The notes: generated by a model from the sequence alone, not told the origin. Shown: positions 22,556 to 34,313, counted from the stretch's first letter. The stretch is DNA of 64,000 nt from Cladosporium sp. IMV 00045 (GCA_001931905.2 MSJI02000865.1:38146-102145), one strand, 5' to 3'. Made by a program: numbers and translations.

Positions 22556-23317
22556 TCAATCCTCTGTCTCCAACTTGATACGATTGATCTTCATGACGGT
22601 CTCGTAAAGTTCCATGACCGCGGTTGCTGGAAGATCTTCTTTCGTCTTACGCGCGGTGGCAGCTTGTCCCACAAACATTGGGCAGTCTGGTTGTTGCATG
22701 GCCCATGTGGCCCCGTCCGCCTTAGAACAGAACACCCCAGTAGCAATGTACCGCCAGCTTCTTCAAGCGTTCAAGACACTGTTTGCGGAGCTTGCTTTAG
22801 TGAGTCGATGCCATTCAAGCGAATCTGCCATCGCTTCAAGGATCCAGGAGCGTGGGACGACACCGAAAATCTCAGATTTGTCATCCCCATATAGACAGTG
22901 GCCCAGTTTGCATCCCATAGCAATATCGAGCAGGAACCAGTGACTTGACTCTTTAGCGGGGTCGAGACCAACATGATCGGATTGACGAGGCCCGGTATTC
23001 AGGTTGAGTTCGAAACGAGGATGGCGACTGGCGGGGTGCACCGCTTTTCGAGCATAGACCACGAACTCGAGTTTGGTGGCCGGACAGGGCAAAGCACTCT
23101 GCTTCAAGCGAGAGATTATGGCTTCCTTCTCGTCAGTCGATAGCGAATCTTGTACTACCGCTTGCACATCGAGATCGCTGAGGCCAGGTTCATGGGCGTC
23201 ACAACTAGCCGAACCGAAGAGATAGACGCCCACAAGCTGGTCCTTGAGGCAGTCCACAAGACGCTTCACTACTTCATCGAGATAAGATTCCACGTCCGAA
23301 GGAAGTCTTACCTCCAT
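22556..23317 (-). pseudogene. Aminoglycoside (streptomycin) adenylyltransferase-like protein with in-frame TGA
   Basis: From ATG 23317 (MEVRLPSDVESYLDEVV) one frame of 254 codons runs to TGA at 22556-22558, interrupted only by TGA at 22763-22765 (codon 185). The nucleotidyltransferase motif GVYLFGSASCDAHEPGLSDLDV carries the GS and DxD residues that bind nucleotide and metal. The downstream SWILEAMADSLEWHR and, past the stop, RSWRYIATGVFCSKADGA match the helical C-terminal domain of ANT(3'')-like enzymes. The stop lies in NA-TGA-RSWRY, where relatives usually have Cys, so a single TGC/TGT to TGA change is likely. The family is mostly bacterial; fungal copies are known but their substrates are not. 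It may still yield a 184-aa truncated protein. A longer start at 23449 is open but not family-like. Confidence 0.72.
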
Positions 23318-24083
23318 TCCAGTCTTTGTCGTCCACGGAAGCTGGTGGGCTGTAGATAGGCTACGGGTGAGCTGCACGTGTGCGATAATCACCAGAAGAG
23401 GCGGAATGCAGTCAAGCCTGCGAGTTGAGCCGAGAGCGTCAAGGAGCACTTACGTATGTAGGGGGCTGTTTCTTTCGTGCAAGAAGAATCGTCTCTAGCC
23501 AAAATTTGACAGGAGTGGTTGTACATGTGGTGGAGTGTTATGTCAAAGATGAGTCAAGAACGTTGTGAAGTGTAGAGCTTGTTTCACTCTCCCCTCCACG
23601 CTGCTTTCGAGTCAACGTCAGCGCGCTCGCCATTTGGGTGTTCTCAACTTGATAAGCCCCACCCGGCCAGAATTCGGCTGTCATCCCAACTGACCGAACG
23701 GTTTCGATCTGAGTTATTAATGGGCTCTCACGGCTTGCACATTTCCTCCTCCAGCTCACTAGGATGATTATCGCAAGACACCTACAGTACAACCCGTGTA
23801 GTCTGATGCATCCTGCGCTCCTCAGACCAGCCGATGGAGGCAACGCTTGACGTTTCGCCTCTTCGCATTACGCATGGTAAGTCCACGGCAACGAAACTGC
23901 AGTTCTTGAGTCAATAGGGCTGTCCGTCGTGACGCTTGCAGCACTCCGTCTTTGACCACGAAAGTCTTGTCCCTCAGATCTCTCATATCCTGATCTTACC
24001 ACATTCTGCCACGTTGCACTACATTCCTCAATGATGTCGGAGCTTTTCCGAATCACAAAGATCTCATTTGTGTCTTAACAGAG
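23318..24083. other. Intergenic, divergent promoters
   Basis: Lies between the divergent adenylyltransferase-like gene and the next plus-strand gene. No supported gene, though a small 5' exon of the latter may lie here. Confidence 0.45.
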
Positions 24084-24938
24084 TTGTATAATCTACTCGA
24101 CACACTCGCGGTTGTCCCGCCTGGGGATCTCAAGCTTCCTCTGGACACAGGTATACATGCAGCTACAGAGTTCAATGCAGAAGCCGCACGTTCAGTAGGC
24201 TTCAGCGCAGAGGCTGTTAAAGTCATGTCCTCGATCCCGTATCTGGAGCACGGTCTGTATCTACAGCCGCACACATACACAAAATCATTTCTCGGACTTG
24301 AGAAATCAAGCTTTCATGAACAGCGTTTCTTAATAAATGGCTTGGACGATTATCTTGCTCCTGAGTCGACTATACAGCTGACTTCTTCGGACGTTGGCTT
24401 TGGCATCGTATATGTTTATGATGCGGAAAGAAGTAAGAAGCCCGATGATCGAATGGTTCTTTTCTTTACTCTCTCGTCAGACTTGCTAATCACAGATCCA
24501 AAAACCATGTTTCCACGGTCTATTATAAACGACCCCCCTGTCGATGACGACGAAAGAGACCCGAGCGTGAACTACTCTCATGCCAGTGTGGAATCCAAGC
24601 CCCCGCGCGAAGCTTTGCAGCCAGTCATCAATAGGTTTCGAAGTCTGCAATACGTGAATCGGCCGCCTTGGTCGGGCACAGACGACGAATTACTCGTAGA
24701 GGAGTCGCACTACTCCCCGGCAGGCGTTGAGAACTCGAAAACGCTTAGAACTCCCACAGAGGGTGACAGGAAACGCTTGTTCCTGCGTCGCCGTCTCCAA
24801 AATCTCTACCTTCAATGTGGTTGGGATATCGACGCTATAGAGCAACCTACGTTTCGTCGCGGCGAGTTTCTAGAGAAGAGGAGAGTTTTTTTGAACGGTT
24901 TCTTTGGGGTCACGGAATCAGACGGTGGAAGACCCTGA
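24084..24938 (+). CDS. Uncharacterised protein, 5' end uncertain
   Basis: The open frame ends at TGA 24936-24938 and codes for about 284 residues from a TTG at 24084. The first in-frame ATG is about 47 codons later (MSSIPYLEH), so an upstream exon is likely; the frame is open back to about 23990, and AG acceptors exist around 23980 and 24080. Visible features: hydrophilic, acidic and basic patches, a predicted helical C-terminus with LRRRLQNLYLQCGWDIDAIEQPTFRRGEFLEKR, which recalls a C-terminal segment of unannotated ascomycete proteins, and no signal peptide or membrane segment. I do not recognise a function. Confidence 0.55.
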   Translation: MYNLLDTLAVVPPGDLKLPLDTGIHAATEFNAEAARSVGFSAEAVKVMSSIPYLEHGLYLQPHTYTKSFLGLEKSSFHEQRFLINGLDDYLAPESTIQLTSSDVGFGIVYVYDAERSKKPDDRMVLFFTLSSDLLITDPKTMFPRSIINDPPVDDDERDPSVNYSHASVESKPPREALQPVINRFRSLQYVNRPPWSGTDDELLVEESHYSPAGVENSKTLRTPTEGDRKRLFLRRRLQNLYLQCGWDIDAIEQPTFRRGEFLEKRRVFLNGFFGVTESDGGRP

Positions 24939-25170
24939 AGCCGTGTATATCACATCATGTCTGCTATAAAACCTTCAGGCTCTTACCAGCCGCGGATCTG
25001 ACAAGATATAAAGCAAGAAAATGTATCTTGGTTTGCGAGACTGTGCCTTTCGCGTCCATGAGGATGAACACATGCCATCTCATACATCGATAATTCAAGT
25101 GCCACAGATCTCACCTACGGGCTTTTAATGACTGCCCATAGCTCGAGTATTGTACATCAAGCGCGCATTC

Positions 25171-25863
25171 TCAAATAGCCTGTTGCTGCAAATCGCTCCA
25201 TTTCGCTGGACAGGACACCGTCTTCGAATGAACTTTTCGTCCTTTCAGGTTGAGCTGCTTCCAGTCAAGCGAAGCACAGGTGATAGTGCCCTCGAACCTG
25301 TCGCATGTGTTGTTTGCGAACACTAGGTAGCCTGTATGTAGTTCTGCCATTTTTGACTCTCCAGCAACGGGTGCACCTGTCGTTCCTTTCCACTTCATCC
25401 AGAATTTCGGATTGCGAAAGCTGTTCTTCTCGAAGGCTCGTGCTCGATGATTCAACTTTTCGTCTTGCACTTCTAGGGCGCTAAGCTCGTATTTCTGGTC
25501 GTCTGTGTCCTCTTGGTGAAGTTCCCGGCTTTCTGCACTGTCATCTCCAGTATCGTCGTTGTCTTCCTCAAGCTCAGCGATGATCTCTGCAATCTGCTTT
25601 CGGCTTCCGGCAAGCACGAACATGCCTCTCAACTGTTCAAAATCGAAGGTTCCTAGGAGGCCTGTCTCTCCCTCAGTCAACTCGTGGATTTCGAAAGCAT
25701 GGCGGGATGCTGGATTTCCTGCGCCCAGTGAGACCTCATATCGTCCTAACGCCGCCAGAGGGTTGAACTGTTTGGAAGGCCCGCCGCTTCGACCAGACTT
25801 GGCTTTTGACTTCCCATGTGCAAAGCGACGAAACTGGAATGCTGAAATTAATGGGTCGTCCAT
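25171..25863 (-). CDS. Uncharacterised acidic protein
   Basis: A single exon of 230 aa from ATG 25863. The N-terminus is basic (RRFAHGKSKAKSGRSGG), the middle is very acidic (ELEEDNDDTGDDSAESRE), and the C-terminal 70 residues hold several Trp and a repeated Lys/Ser pattern (FWMKWKGTTG, LDWKQLNLKG). No signal peptide or membrane segment. Normal composition and an intact frame support a real gene. The function is not recognised. It is convergent with the gene at 24084-24938. Confidence 0.55.
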   Translation of the reverse strand: MDDPLISAFQFRRFAHGKSKAKSGRSGGPSKQFNPLAALGRYEVSLGAGNPASRHAFEIHELTEGETGLLGTFDFEQLRGMFVLAGSRKQIAEIIAELEEDNDDTGDDSAESRELHQEDTDDQKYELSALEVQDEKLNHRARAFEKNSFRNPKFWMKWKGTTGAPVAGESKMAELHTGYLVFANNTCDRFEGTITCASLDWKQLNLKGRKVHSKTVSCPAKWSDLQQQAI

Positions 25864-26184
25864 TGGGAATTAGTGACAAGTCGAAGTAGTTTGTTCATGG
25901 TTCTTCGTTGCTTTCCCGAAAGATTGTACGGTGAATTATAACTTAGTCGAATCATCATGACGTCAAACATCTGCCTAAGCTCAAGCTATCGACATGAAAG
26001 TTGATCGAATTCCGCAATTGGACGTAATAAAGCAATCTTACTCGATATTTGTATACGCCGCAAGCTTTCTTTGAAGTGGTGGTCGGAGGCAACATCCCAC
26101 TCTCAAGCAGCTTTCTATTAAATTGAGCTGTGTTGAAGATGGTACCGGTAGTCTCACAAGCGTACGCCACAGCCACGACGGCAA

Positions 26185-29018
26185 CTAAGGCTGTTCGTAT
26201 CCGGCAACAAGCCACTCGTGGTATCCGCTGCCTATCTCGACATCATCCCGCAGTATGCTACCGTCAGAGCCTTTTCCCTGCGGGATAGACACGGTGCCTT
26301 TCGTATTCGGGGGTAGCTGGACTTCAAGATGGAATCCGTTCCGATGCGCCGCGCCAGACTCGAAATACCACCGCACCTCAATCGCTCCGTAGGGACTGAT
26401 ATGCTTCGAGTTGGCGTAAGTGATGTTGCCGCCAGGAGTTGGTGCGATCATGACATGCTTCCAACCTGGTCCAGCAGAAGACAAGCCGCCGATGTTGGTA
26501 TGAATCCAATTACTCACAGAGCCAAAGGCATAGTGATCTGCCAGCGTGTCAGCGGAGTACAAGTACAAAAGGGAGACTTCAGCTGCTGCATGTCAAGACC
26601 TACTAAAAGAAGTCATCGTCCCTGCATTCACTGAGCCGTTGGGCTCAAGACTGTTCCATCGCTCCCATGTGGTTGTGCCGTTCATGGCTACTTGGTAAAG
26701 CCATGACGGGACCTCGGTTTGCAGCAGCATCCGGTAGAAGTCATCCGCGCCACCGATCTTGGTAAGGGCTGACCCCAAAGCAGGCGTACCCGCAAACCCC
26801 GTCCCAACTAAGTGGTTATTATCGGCGATGATCTGGCGCAGCCTCGTTCCTGCCTCTGCGACCTCTCCCTCGGGGAGCAGACCAAAATCAATGGCCAAGG
26901 CGTAGGCAGTTTGAGTGTCATTCGCCAACGAGCCATTGTTCGTGACCCAAGCTGCATCGAACTCTCGAAGCAAATCGAGATGCTGACTACGATACCTCTC
27001 AGTGAGGTTCTGACGACCCAGAGTCTCGCTGATGTTGGCCAACACCTCGGTCATGCGGATGAGATAAGCGTCAGCAACGAGGTGTTTCGCCGTTCGCGCA
27101 TCGCCAGGATTGTCCGGTGGAGACGTAGGGTCAAGCCAGTCGCCGAATTGGAAAGTGGAACGATTCCACAGCCCAACTTCATTTCTTGAAATTCCCGTAT
27201 CCATCCATGCCTGCGCACTGACATATTGTTCGGCCAGCATGTCTGAGTCGCCGAAAGACAGGTAATACTCGCGTGGATTGGCAACGACCACGTCGCCCCA
27301 CACCGCAGTGGGATTGCCGCCATCAGTCCCTTCACTTGCGGGCAGCACGGGTATGGTAGATGGTGGGATCATTGTACCATTCCGTTGCTGTTCTGACCAG
27401 ATGTCCTTGTGCCATCCTCGCCAGAATCCAGCCGCATCGTAAAGGTAATCTGCCGTTGGAGCGAAAGCGTGCGCATCACCTGTCCAGCCCATACGTTCAT
27501 CTCTGTACGTTGTGGTTGTATGTTAGATAAGTATCAAAGAGGAATAGTGTTGCAGTGCCTCATACCTTTGCGGGCAATCCGTCGGTATGCTGAGAAAGTT
27601 ACCCCTTGGAGATAGTCAGTCTTGCTCTAGCATCAAGATTGTCACTGACGCTTAACCTACTTCATAGACCACAGCACGTTCTGATGAAACTTGCTCAGAA
27701 GAGGATTGGAACATTCGAACCAGCCTGTTCTTTCCATATCACTGTGCACCACCATCGCTGTGACGTTGCTTGCACTCAGGAAAGAGGCATCAAGACCGTC
27801 GATCTGTGCAAACCTGAAGCCGTGAAATGTGAACTTGGGCTGCCAGATTTTCAGTCCGTCGTCGGCAAGAATGAGTCTGTCTTCCGCTGTGGCATTGCGC
27901 AATGGTTCTAAGCTGAGCTCTCCATTTTCCAGGACCTCCGCGTGATGCAGTGTGATATTGGTGCCCGCTTGCCCCGAAACATTCAGCCTCAGCCATCCAA
28001 CCAGATTCTGTCCAAAGTCGACAATGGTTTTCCCAGAAGGGGAGGTGGTGATCGAAACAGGTTGGACTTCCTCCAGCTTTCGCACGGGTGGGCCGTCAGC
28101 TGAGACAAGCTCACCCTTGACAGCTGGGAGCTCTTTCACGGCCAACCAACTTTCAGCATCAAATCCAGGGGACGACCAGCCTTCATCCAGTTCCAGTCTG
28201 GCGTCGTATTTCTCACCATCATAAATCTCGGATGTGACGATTGGTCCAGTTGCAGCACGCCAGTCATGATCAGTGGCCACGTAATGCTTCTTCCCATTTT
28301 GAGTGGTTGTGACCAATAACGCCTGTACTCCAAGGGTATCGCCATAGATATTGCGATCTCCGCCGCCGTACCCTAAACGGCCGGCATACCATCCTTCGCC
28401 CACTAGCACTCCTATGGCATTCTCTCCGCTACCAACGAGCTCGGTCACGTCGTAGGTATCATAAACGTGACGGTAATTGTAGGATTGCCAGCCAGGGGCA
28501 AGAACGTGATCACCAACACGATAACCGTTGATCTCCGCTTCGTAGACTCCCAAGGATGTAATGTAAAGACGAGCAGAGGTGATGACTCCATCGATGTCGA
28601 ATTCCTTACGAAAATGTACCGGTCGCTTGGGTGCGTTGATTTCCGTTTCCCGGTCTGCTGCAATGGGCACGGCATCGCCCCAGTCAGAAGCATTCAGGAG
28701 ACCTGTCTCTACCGTCACCCAGTCAGACCACTCGGTAGCAGGCTGGCCCGGTTGTCCGTGTGCTTTCACCCTAACCCTAGCGGCTTCGGCAGAGTTCAAG
28801 GGCTGGTCAGGCCATGGTACATAGAGCGACTCTCCAGATTCGACGTTGTAAAGCTTTGGAACGCCATAATCGTCGCAGTCGACCTGGAGATCATATGACT
28901 GCTGTTCCCAGTTGGCGACGTTGCCTTCAAAGCGCCAGGAAACCCGGGGTCGAGTTTCGTGAATCCCGAGTGGTTCTCGATGGTGTTCAAAGCTGACTTG
29001 CGAAAGCGATACAGACAT
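26185..29018 (-). CDS. Alpha-L-rhamnosidase (GH78), no signal peptide
   Basis: Four exons (29018-27661, 27604-27566, 27502-26604, 26537-26185) with all phases consistent give 882 aa, including a 39-bp microexon coding GNFLSIPTDCPQ. The N-terminal beta-domains contain RPRVSWRFEG, FRKEFDIDG, ARLYITSLGVYEAEING and LAPGWQSYNYR. The (alpha/alpha)6 catalytic domain starts at CPQRDERMGWTGDAHAF (residues 463-478), the GH78 signature carrying the catalytic acids. It ends with SVSNWIHTNIGGL and a C-terminal beta-domain (YGAIEVRWYFE). The enzyme releases terminal L-rhamnose from flavonoid glycosides or pectin fragments. There is no signal peptide from Met 29018, so it probably acts inside the cell on imported rhamnosides. 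The adjacent upstream gene on the same strand is a permease remnant, compatible with an uptake-and-hydrolysis unit. Confidence 0.93.
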
Positions 29019-29633
29019 TTTGCAAGGCTTTCAACGTAAATTTGTGTCTCACGCTGGATATTGCCTACTCGAACTATGAATTTATACATGAGTCTCTTCT
29101 TCGAACCTCCAACTCTCGGGTCAAGTCACAGCGAGTCCAGTACTAATTTGAAAGATCGGCGCCGACTCCTCTTCACTTCGCAGTTTGAACCCTTATTCTC
29201 ATCGACCCCTCCTTTGCCTTCTTTCCGGGAGTGTCAAATGCACTCATGACCGGTCGGCCGTCTTTTCGGATTGAAGACGTCCCGAAATGACCGAACAATC
29301 ATGGGCTCACTTTGGTGGTAGGCGTACAACTCACGAATAACTATCAAAGGATTTGAAAGTAATTACTCCTCTAAAAGCCCGTGACGACTGATGGACCTTA
29401 CCCCGCAGGCAGATCACTTTACGCACCAGCCAAACGTTACTTACGTGGGATCATATCAGATTGTGATTCGTAGAAAGCACACTACGAAGAGTTCTTGTAT
29501 GCTTGTCGAATGTCACCGGCTCTGAAAGTCTTGTGCGTCCAAATTCAGTCTACTGAGTGCAGCTACAGACCTTTTTGATCGTATTGCAAAAGGGCTTGAA
29601 TATACTACTCATGGCTCGCTTGCACACTTCCCT
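29019..29633. other. Intergenic: rhamnosidase promoter
   Basis: 615 bp between the permease 3' end and the rhamnosidase start. No gene. It should hold the rhamnosidase promoter; I did not identify a specific operator. Confidence 0.5.
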
Positions 29634-31042
29634 CTAGACGACGTATCTGAAGTTCATGTTTTGTTTGTCGGTCATGTCTTCAAAGGCATGCAGATTACGT
29701 TCGTCAGCCACGGCCTCCAAATCACGCTTTCTATTGATTCTCTTCAAGTACCATCTCAAGAAGATGATGATGAGCAGCAATAGAACGTAACAGCCCATAT
29801 GCGTAGAGAAAATAACGGGGTGCATCTCGATGCAGGAAGACCTGCGGGCCTGGACAGCGTCAGTGTCAAGACATAATTATCAGGTTTGATGACATACCGA
29901 TCGCATTGCCGGTAGACCACGCAATGAAGTTCATCGTCACCGCAATCGACTTCTTGGTCTGACCTGCAACGTTCCTCGAGAGCATGCTCATTCCAAGGCC
30001 TTGCGCAGCCCAGAATGAGAGGACGATGTAGTATGAAATCAGGAGTCCAGCTTTAGTGGCCGTATTGGTATTAGGTACTGTCATCAGCACGATGGTACCA
30101 GCGAAGGAACTTTTGAGTTCGAGTTGTTAGTCATTGGGCTTGGATTCGTGAACATAAACTTACGGAATAAGGTAAACACCCATCACTATAAGGTTCTGCT
30201 TCGTCTTGTTCACAAGCCAGGTCGAGCTCATAAGAATGATAATGATGAATGCGCCTAGCACCATGGCTAAGAGCTGGGTTTCAAGAACGCTAAACCCGAG
30301 ATCGTTGATGATGATGTTGTAAAAGGCGCCTAGACCACTAGTGGGAAGAGTGGTGCATATCTGTATAAAGCAGTAGCACCAAATCTGAGGGTCAAGTAGA
30401 GCCTCTTTAACGTGTTCTGGTCGAAATTTTTTGTTCTGCAGGCCAGTCTGATTAGACCTCACACGCTCAACCATGAGCTTCTTGTCTTCCTCAGTGTAAC
30501 ACTTCGCACGCATCGGAGAGTCGGGTAGATACCACAGAACGAAGATTCCCCACAGGACCGAGGTCCCTCCGTATGTGAGGAAAATAGCGTCGTAGCTCTT
30601 CACGGCCCCAGTATTTGGGATGAGTGAGAAACAATAAGCCAGCAAGCCGCCGACAATCTGCTGCGCACCGTTCATCATATACCAGTACGTGACAGTGGCA
30701 GCCTGTTCTTCACGCTTATACCTGATCGGCTTCAGCATTTTGCAATCAGGAAGCACTGAGAAACATACCACATGCTGCTCATGACCAAGAAGGTCGGTTG
30801 GCATACAGCCTCAAAAGCTCCAAGGATCGTCCGTAGAACCACCATATGTGCGAAATTACTGGCGGCGGCATGGAACATGAGGATGCTGCCCCAAATTATG
30901 ATGCAAGTCCCAAGAAACTTTGCAATCGGTAGCCTCTGGATGAGCCAATTGATAGGGTACTCGACCACCAGGATGGCAAGATATATACAGGTGGTTAACC
31001 AAGGCCATTTGCCATCCCCGAGTCCGAGGTCTTCCCTGATAC
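29634..31042 (-). pseudogene. MFS anion:cation symporter (Dal5/allantoate permease type), 5'-truncated and frameshifted
   Basis: Exons 31042-30769, 30721-30164, 30109-29898 and 29849-29634 read GIREDLGLGDGKWPWLTTCIYLA, RTILGAFEAVCQPTFLVMSSMWY, KREEQAATVTYWYMMNGAQQI, LVWYLPDSP-like, MNFIAWSTGNAIGPQVFLHRDAPRY, and the last helix HMGCYVLLLLIIIFLRWYL. This is the TC 2.A.1.14 family, which imports organic anions or allantoate-like compounds. Two defects: (1) the first helix and N-terminus are missing; sequence past 31042 reaches the hAT element at 31167 with no matching exon. (2) In the last exon RYF and STHMGCY lie in different frames at about 29800-29808, a 1-nt insertion confirmed by exon length. 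Upstream of, and co-oriented with, the GH78 gene. Confidence 0.82.
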
Positions 31043-31166
31043 CTGGGAGGATTAGCATCAGCATTTGGCCCTGCAAGAATTTTGTGCGGTATCACCCATG
31101 ATCTGTTCGAGCGCAATCTTGATTAGTATGTAGCCTGGTCATGAGTTACTAGTGATTTTCTTCAAC

Positions 31167-34100
31167 CAGAGGTGTCCACAAGCAAGCAAGCGCAATGCTT
31201 GAGGTCCACCCGCTTGCTTGCTTGATATAGGGTCCTATGCTTGCTTGCTTGCTTAAATAGACCGAAGATGCTTAATGCTTGCTTGCTTACTTAAGTACAT
31301 AAGATCACGCCGCCTATAAATAACTAAAATGTTTTAAGACGTGAAAGGAGGGATAAATTCGCCCTTAGTTATTAAAAACCTATTTATACGATGTCTCTAT
31401 TATAACGCTCTTAGAGTCTATAGGATAAGGACTAAGCACTTACTAGATCTAGGAGCACTAGCGACGTTAGTCTATACCTTCCGGTAAATCCTTACTCGCC
31501 GGAGTACTTCCCCTTATATCTTCTATTTATACCTACTATAGAGTGTCCTATGCCTTTTAGCCGTCCGTAACTTTATTAATTAGCTAGCTCTTTAGATACT
31601 ACTCCGCCTCGATCACGTCCTGTTTTAGACTGAATCGCTCGCCGGTAATTATACGCTTTGCCTAGCTAAACGCTCTTTTATATTTAGCTAATATACCTAG
31701 TATCGCGAGTAGCTTAAAAGCGAGCTTAGTAAGGGTAGGAAACATTCTCTAGCCGAAATCTCTCTACTAAGCAATAGGTTAATTCTTATAGAGATCCGTA
31801 ATATAAAGGTCCTCGAGTAATAGCTCTAAGAAGCGATCTAGTTCGGAATCCTTACGCTTGCGTTTTTTCTTATATCGCTTAGTAGAGATTATAGCATTAC
31901 GTCTTACGGTATTAAAGAAATTATCGAACTATATATATATATTATCGGTCTCCTTAATCGAGGTATCTATTAGAGGTTCGCGGTATAAACCCGCCGAGTA
32001 GTCTTTACTCTTACGTAGGGTACTAAGAAAGTCGTTATAATATATAGCAACCGCATTTTACGCGTTCTTAATCTCTAACCTAGAGCGGGGCACTTTTGCC
32101 TACGTATTAGTAAAGTAGTCGTTACGGTAATATAGGTATAGAGCGATCGCTATACGGTATAATCGTATATAGTTAGTTTTCCCGTAATACTCCTTTAGCT
32201 TCTTAAAACTATAATTAATATAGTAACGGTAGTAGTCTATAAATAGATTAGGATTCTTTAATACATTATCCGCGCGGATCTTAAGCATTATAAATAAGAA
32301 ATCAAAGGCGGGGAGGACCTCCTATAAAGCTCTATAGCTACCTTCTAGCGAAAGCTTATTCCCTTTACCTTCTAACCTCTCCGTAGTAAGCTTAAACGGT
32401 AATAGTAACTCTTCGTAGTAGCGGAGTTCCTCCTAGTCCCCTTTAAATAGAAAGTCTTAGGAGAGATTATACGCCTTAGAGTCTACCCTACGCTACTAAC
32501 GATAATAGGAGCGAATCGGATTCTCTAGTAGAAGCGTACGGGCGATTATATTATAGACGCTATTCTATCGGATCCTAGTGTCTTTTACTAGACGGTAGTA
32601 GAAGGTTATAATGTCGTCGGCGATATCCCGCTACGCCTCGTTAAACATCTATATCCGCTAATCCGACCGTATAATATACCGAATAATATTGTGAAGCTTA
32701 CTAATCGCATACTATCTCCGCTATATATCGAAACTCTCGTCGTCGCCGGTATCGTTTAGTTCCTTCTAAAAAGCAGAAAGTCCCTCGCTAAATAATAACG
32801 CTTTAATAACGAGATTAACGGTATGCCCCTAGTAACGCAGCCGGTACTATATAGGTTTAAGACCGAACTCTTAAGTAAGAATTTCGATAGCTATATCGTT
32901 ATTCGCAGTATTATTAAGCATAAAGGCGCTAATCTTCTATTATATACTATAGTCGTAAATTAGGGCTAAAACGGCCTTTATAATCTTTATACCGGAGTAT
33001 TAGCCTTTAAGGCGCGGGAGTCTAATTAACGCATTACGAAGCGTATATTCTTTATTAATCTAGTAAGCGACTACTCCGAGAAGCGAGAGGCCGTTCGGTA
33101 AAGACTAGCTATCGAAGGATAAACTAATATTACTAAGCGATATATATATAGACTTAGTAACCTTAGGCTTACGTTATTCGTATATATCTACTAACTAGCG
33201 GCGCACACTACTACGCTATAGTAGAAGATTAGTTACTTTAGGGCCGCTACGGGCGAGTAGTCTCTATAGGTAAGGGCTCGTTACTTAGGATAAAGTGATA
33301 TCGTCTTTCGCGATCTAGTTTACGTAGTCTTCGCGCTACCTCTCCTCCTAGAGGTACTCGTCTATAAACTTTTCGATATGCCCTTATACTTATACTCTCT
33401 CCTCTAGCCGCTCTAGGCTAATATTATGCTAGTCGTGAAGGTAGCGGGTATAATTAGTAGAGGCCTAGGCGTTTATAACCTTAATACGGCCCTACTTCGA
33501 TAAATCTAGTGCTTAATCCATTTGCTATTAGAGCCCCTCCTTTCTAGCTTAATACTATAAAGGTATATCTATAAGATTTTATTTCCGCCGAACCGTCGAT
33601 TACTACGGAAATAGCGGCGGTATCTAGAAAGCTTAGGTCTCTCTAGGGGGACCGTAAAAGTATAGCGTCTTAATACCGGCACCGAATTTCTAGTATCTAT
33701 CTCCTCCTCTTCGTTATCGTTATCCCCTCCTTCTATCGACGGTATAGGAGTTAAGGCTAATACGGATAGGTTAGACGCGCTTAAAGATAGGGATATATAT
33801 CTCTTAAGACGTATCGCGGGCTCTAGGGAGTATGTCTTAGGCGTTATCTAGTATATTAGCGTGCCGTAGAAGGCTAGCGTTACTTAGGTAGTCTTTTGCG
33901 CTTTACGAGGCGGCGGATTTATAATAGCTAAGCTTATAGCCGATACGATTAGTAGCACTTAATCCTGCGATAATAGAAAATTAGGGTCGGTACCCGGGGA
34001 TTACGGGTCTCCTAGATTACTAGTAGACGGTTGCGGGCCGCAATTTGCCCGTCCGTTACCTATACCCGACCTAGCTTTAATATATAGTTATTCTAGGAAT

Positions 34101-34313
34101 ATATTATTATTCTTCTCCGATAGCACCTATATTAATTATTTCCATTTAATTAGATTTTTTATCCTATAACTATATTAAGTATAGCTAAGCGGCTTAAGTA
34201 GTTATATGCTTACTTGCTTAATTCCGACCCTTTAGCTTACTTACTTACTTAGTACTTATATTAGCTAAGCGTAAGTAAGCCGCTCGTACTAGGCTTACTT
34301 ATAGATACTACTA
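31167..34313 (-). mobile_element. hAT transposon, RIP-mutated
   Basis: The left terminus CAGAGGTGTCCACAAGCAAGC (31167) pairs with the right terminus, whose complement reads TAGTAGTATCTATAAGTAAGC (ending 34313). All differences but one are C-to-T or G-to-A. Flanking 8-bp target duplications are TCTTCAAC (31159-31166) and TCTTTAAC (34314-34321). At 32288-32100 on the minus strand, KLKEYYGKTN, RIAIALYLYYR and DYFTNT match the hAT transposase region before the C-terminal dimerisation domain. Subterminal GCTTGCTT repeats at 31180-31300 (un-mutated) mirror GCTTACTTACTTACTTAG near 34230 (mutated). Inside about 31300-34313 RIP leaves no usable reading frame. Length 3147 bp is normal for an autonomous hAT element. 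Confidence 0.9.
31700..34000 (-). pseudogene. hAT transposase, RIP-destroyed
   Basis: Only short stretches are readable, the best being 62 codons at 32288-32100 with the YYGKT and LYLYYRNDYFTNT blocks (in relatives ALHPYYR-YDYF, so His and Trp codons have mutated). TAG/TAA stops occur every few dozen codons. The limits are approximate. Confidence 0.6.

Noticed and set aside
22763..22765. Programmed UGA readthrough or selenocysteine in the adenylyltransferase-like gene
   Set aside because: The context is TGA followed by AGA, not the TGA-CTA readthrough motif, and these fungi are not known to use selenocysteine.
31175..31300. Regular GCTTGCTTGC repeats, possible CRISPR-like or satellite array
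   Set aside because: Units are 4-8 bp without spacers and lie subterminally in a hAT element, mirrored at its other end; they are part of the transposon.
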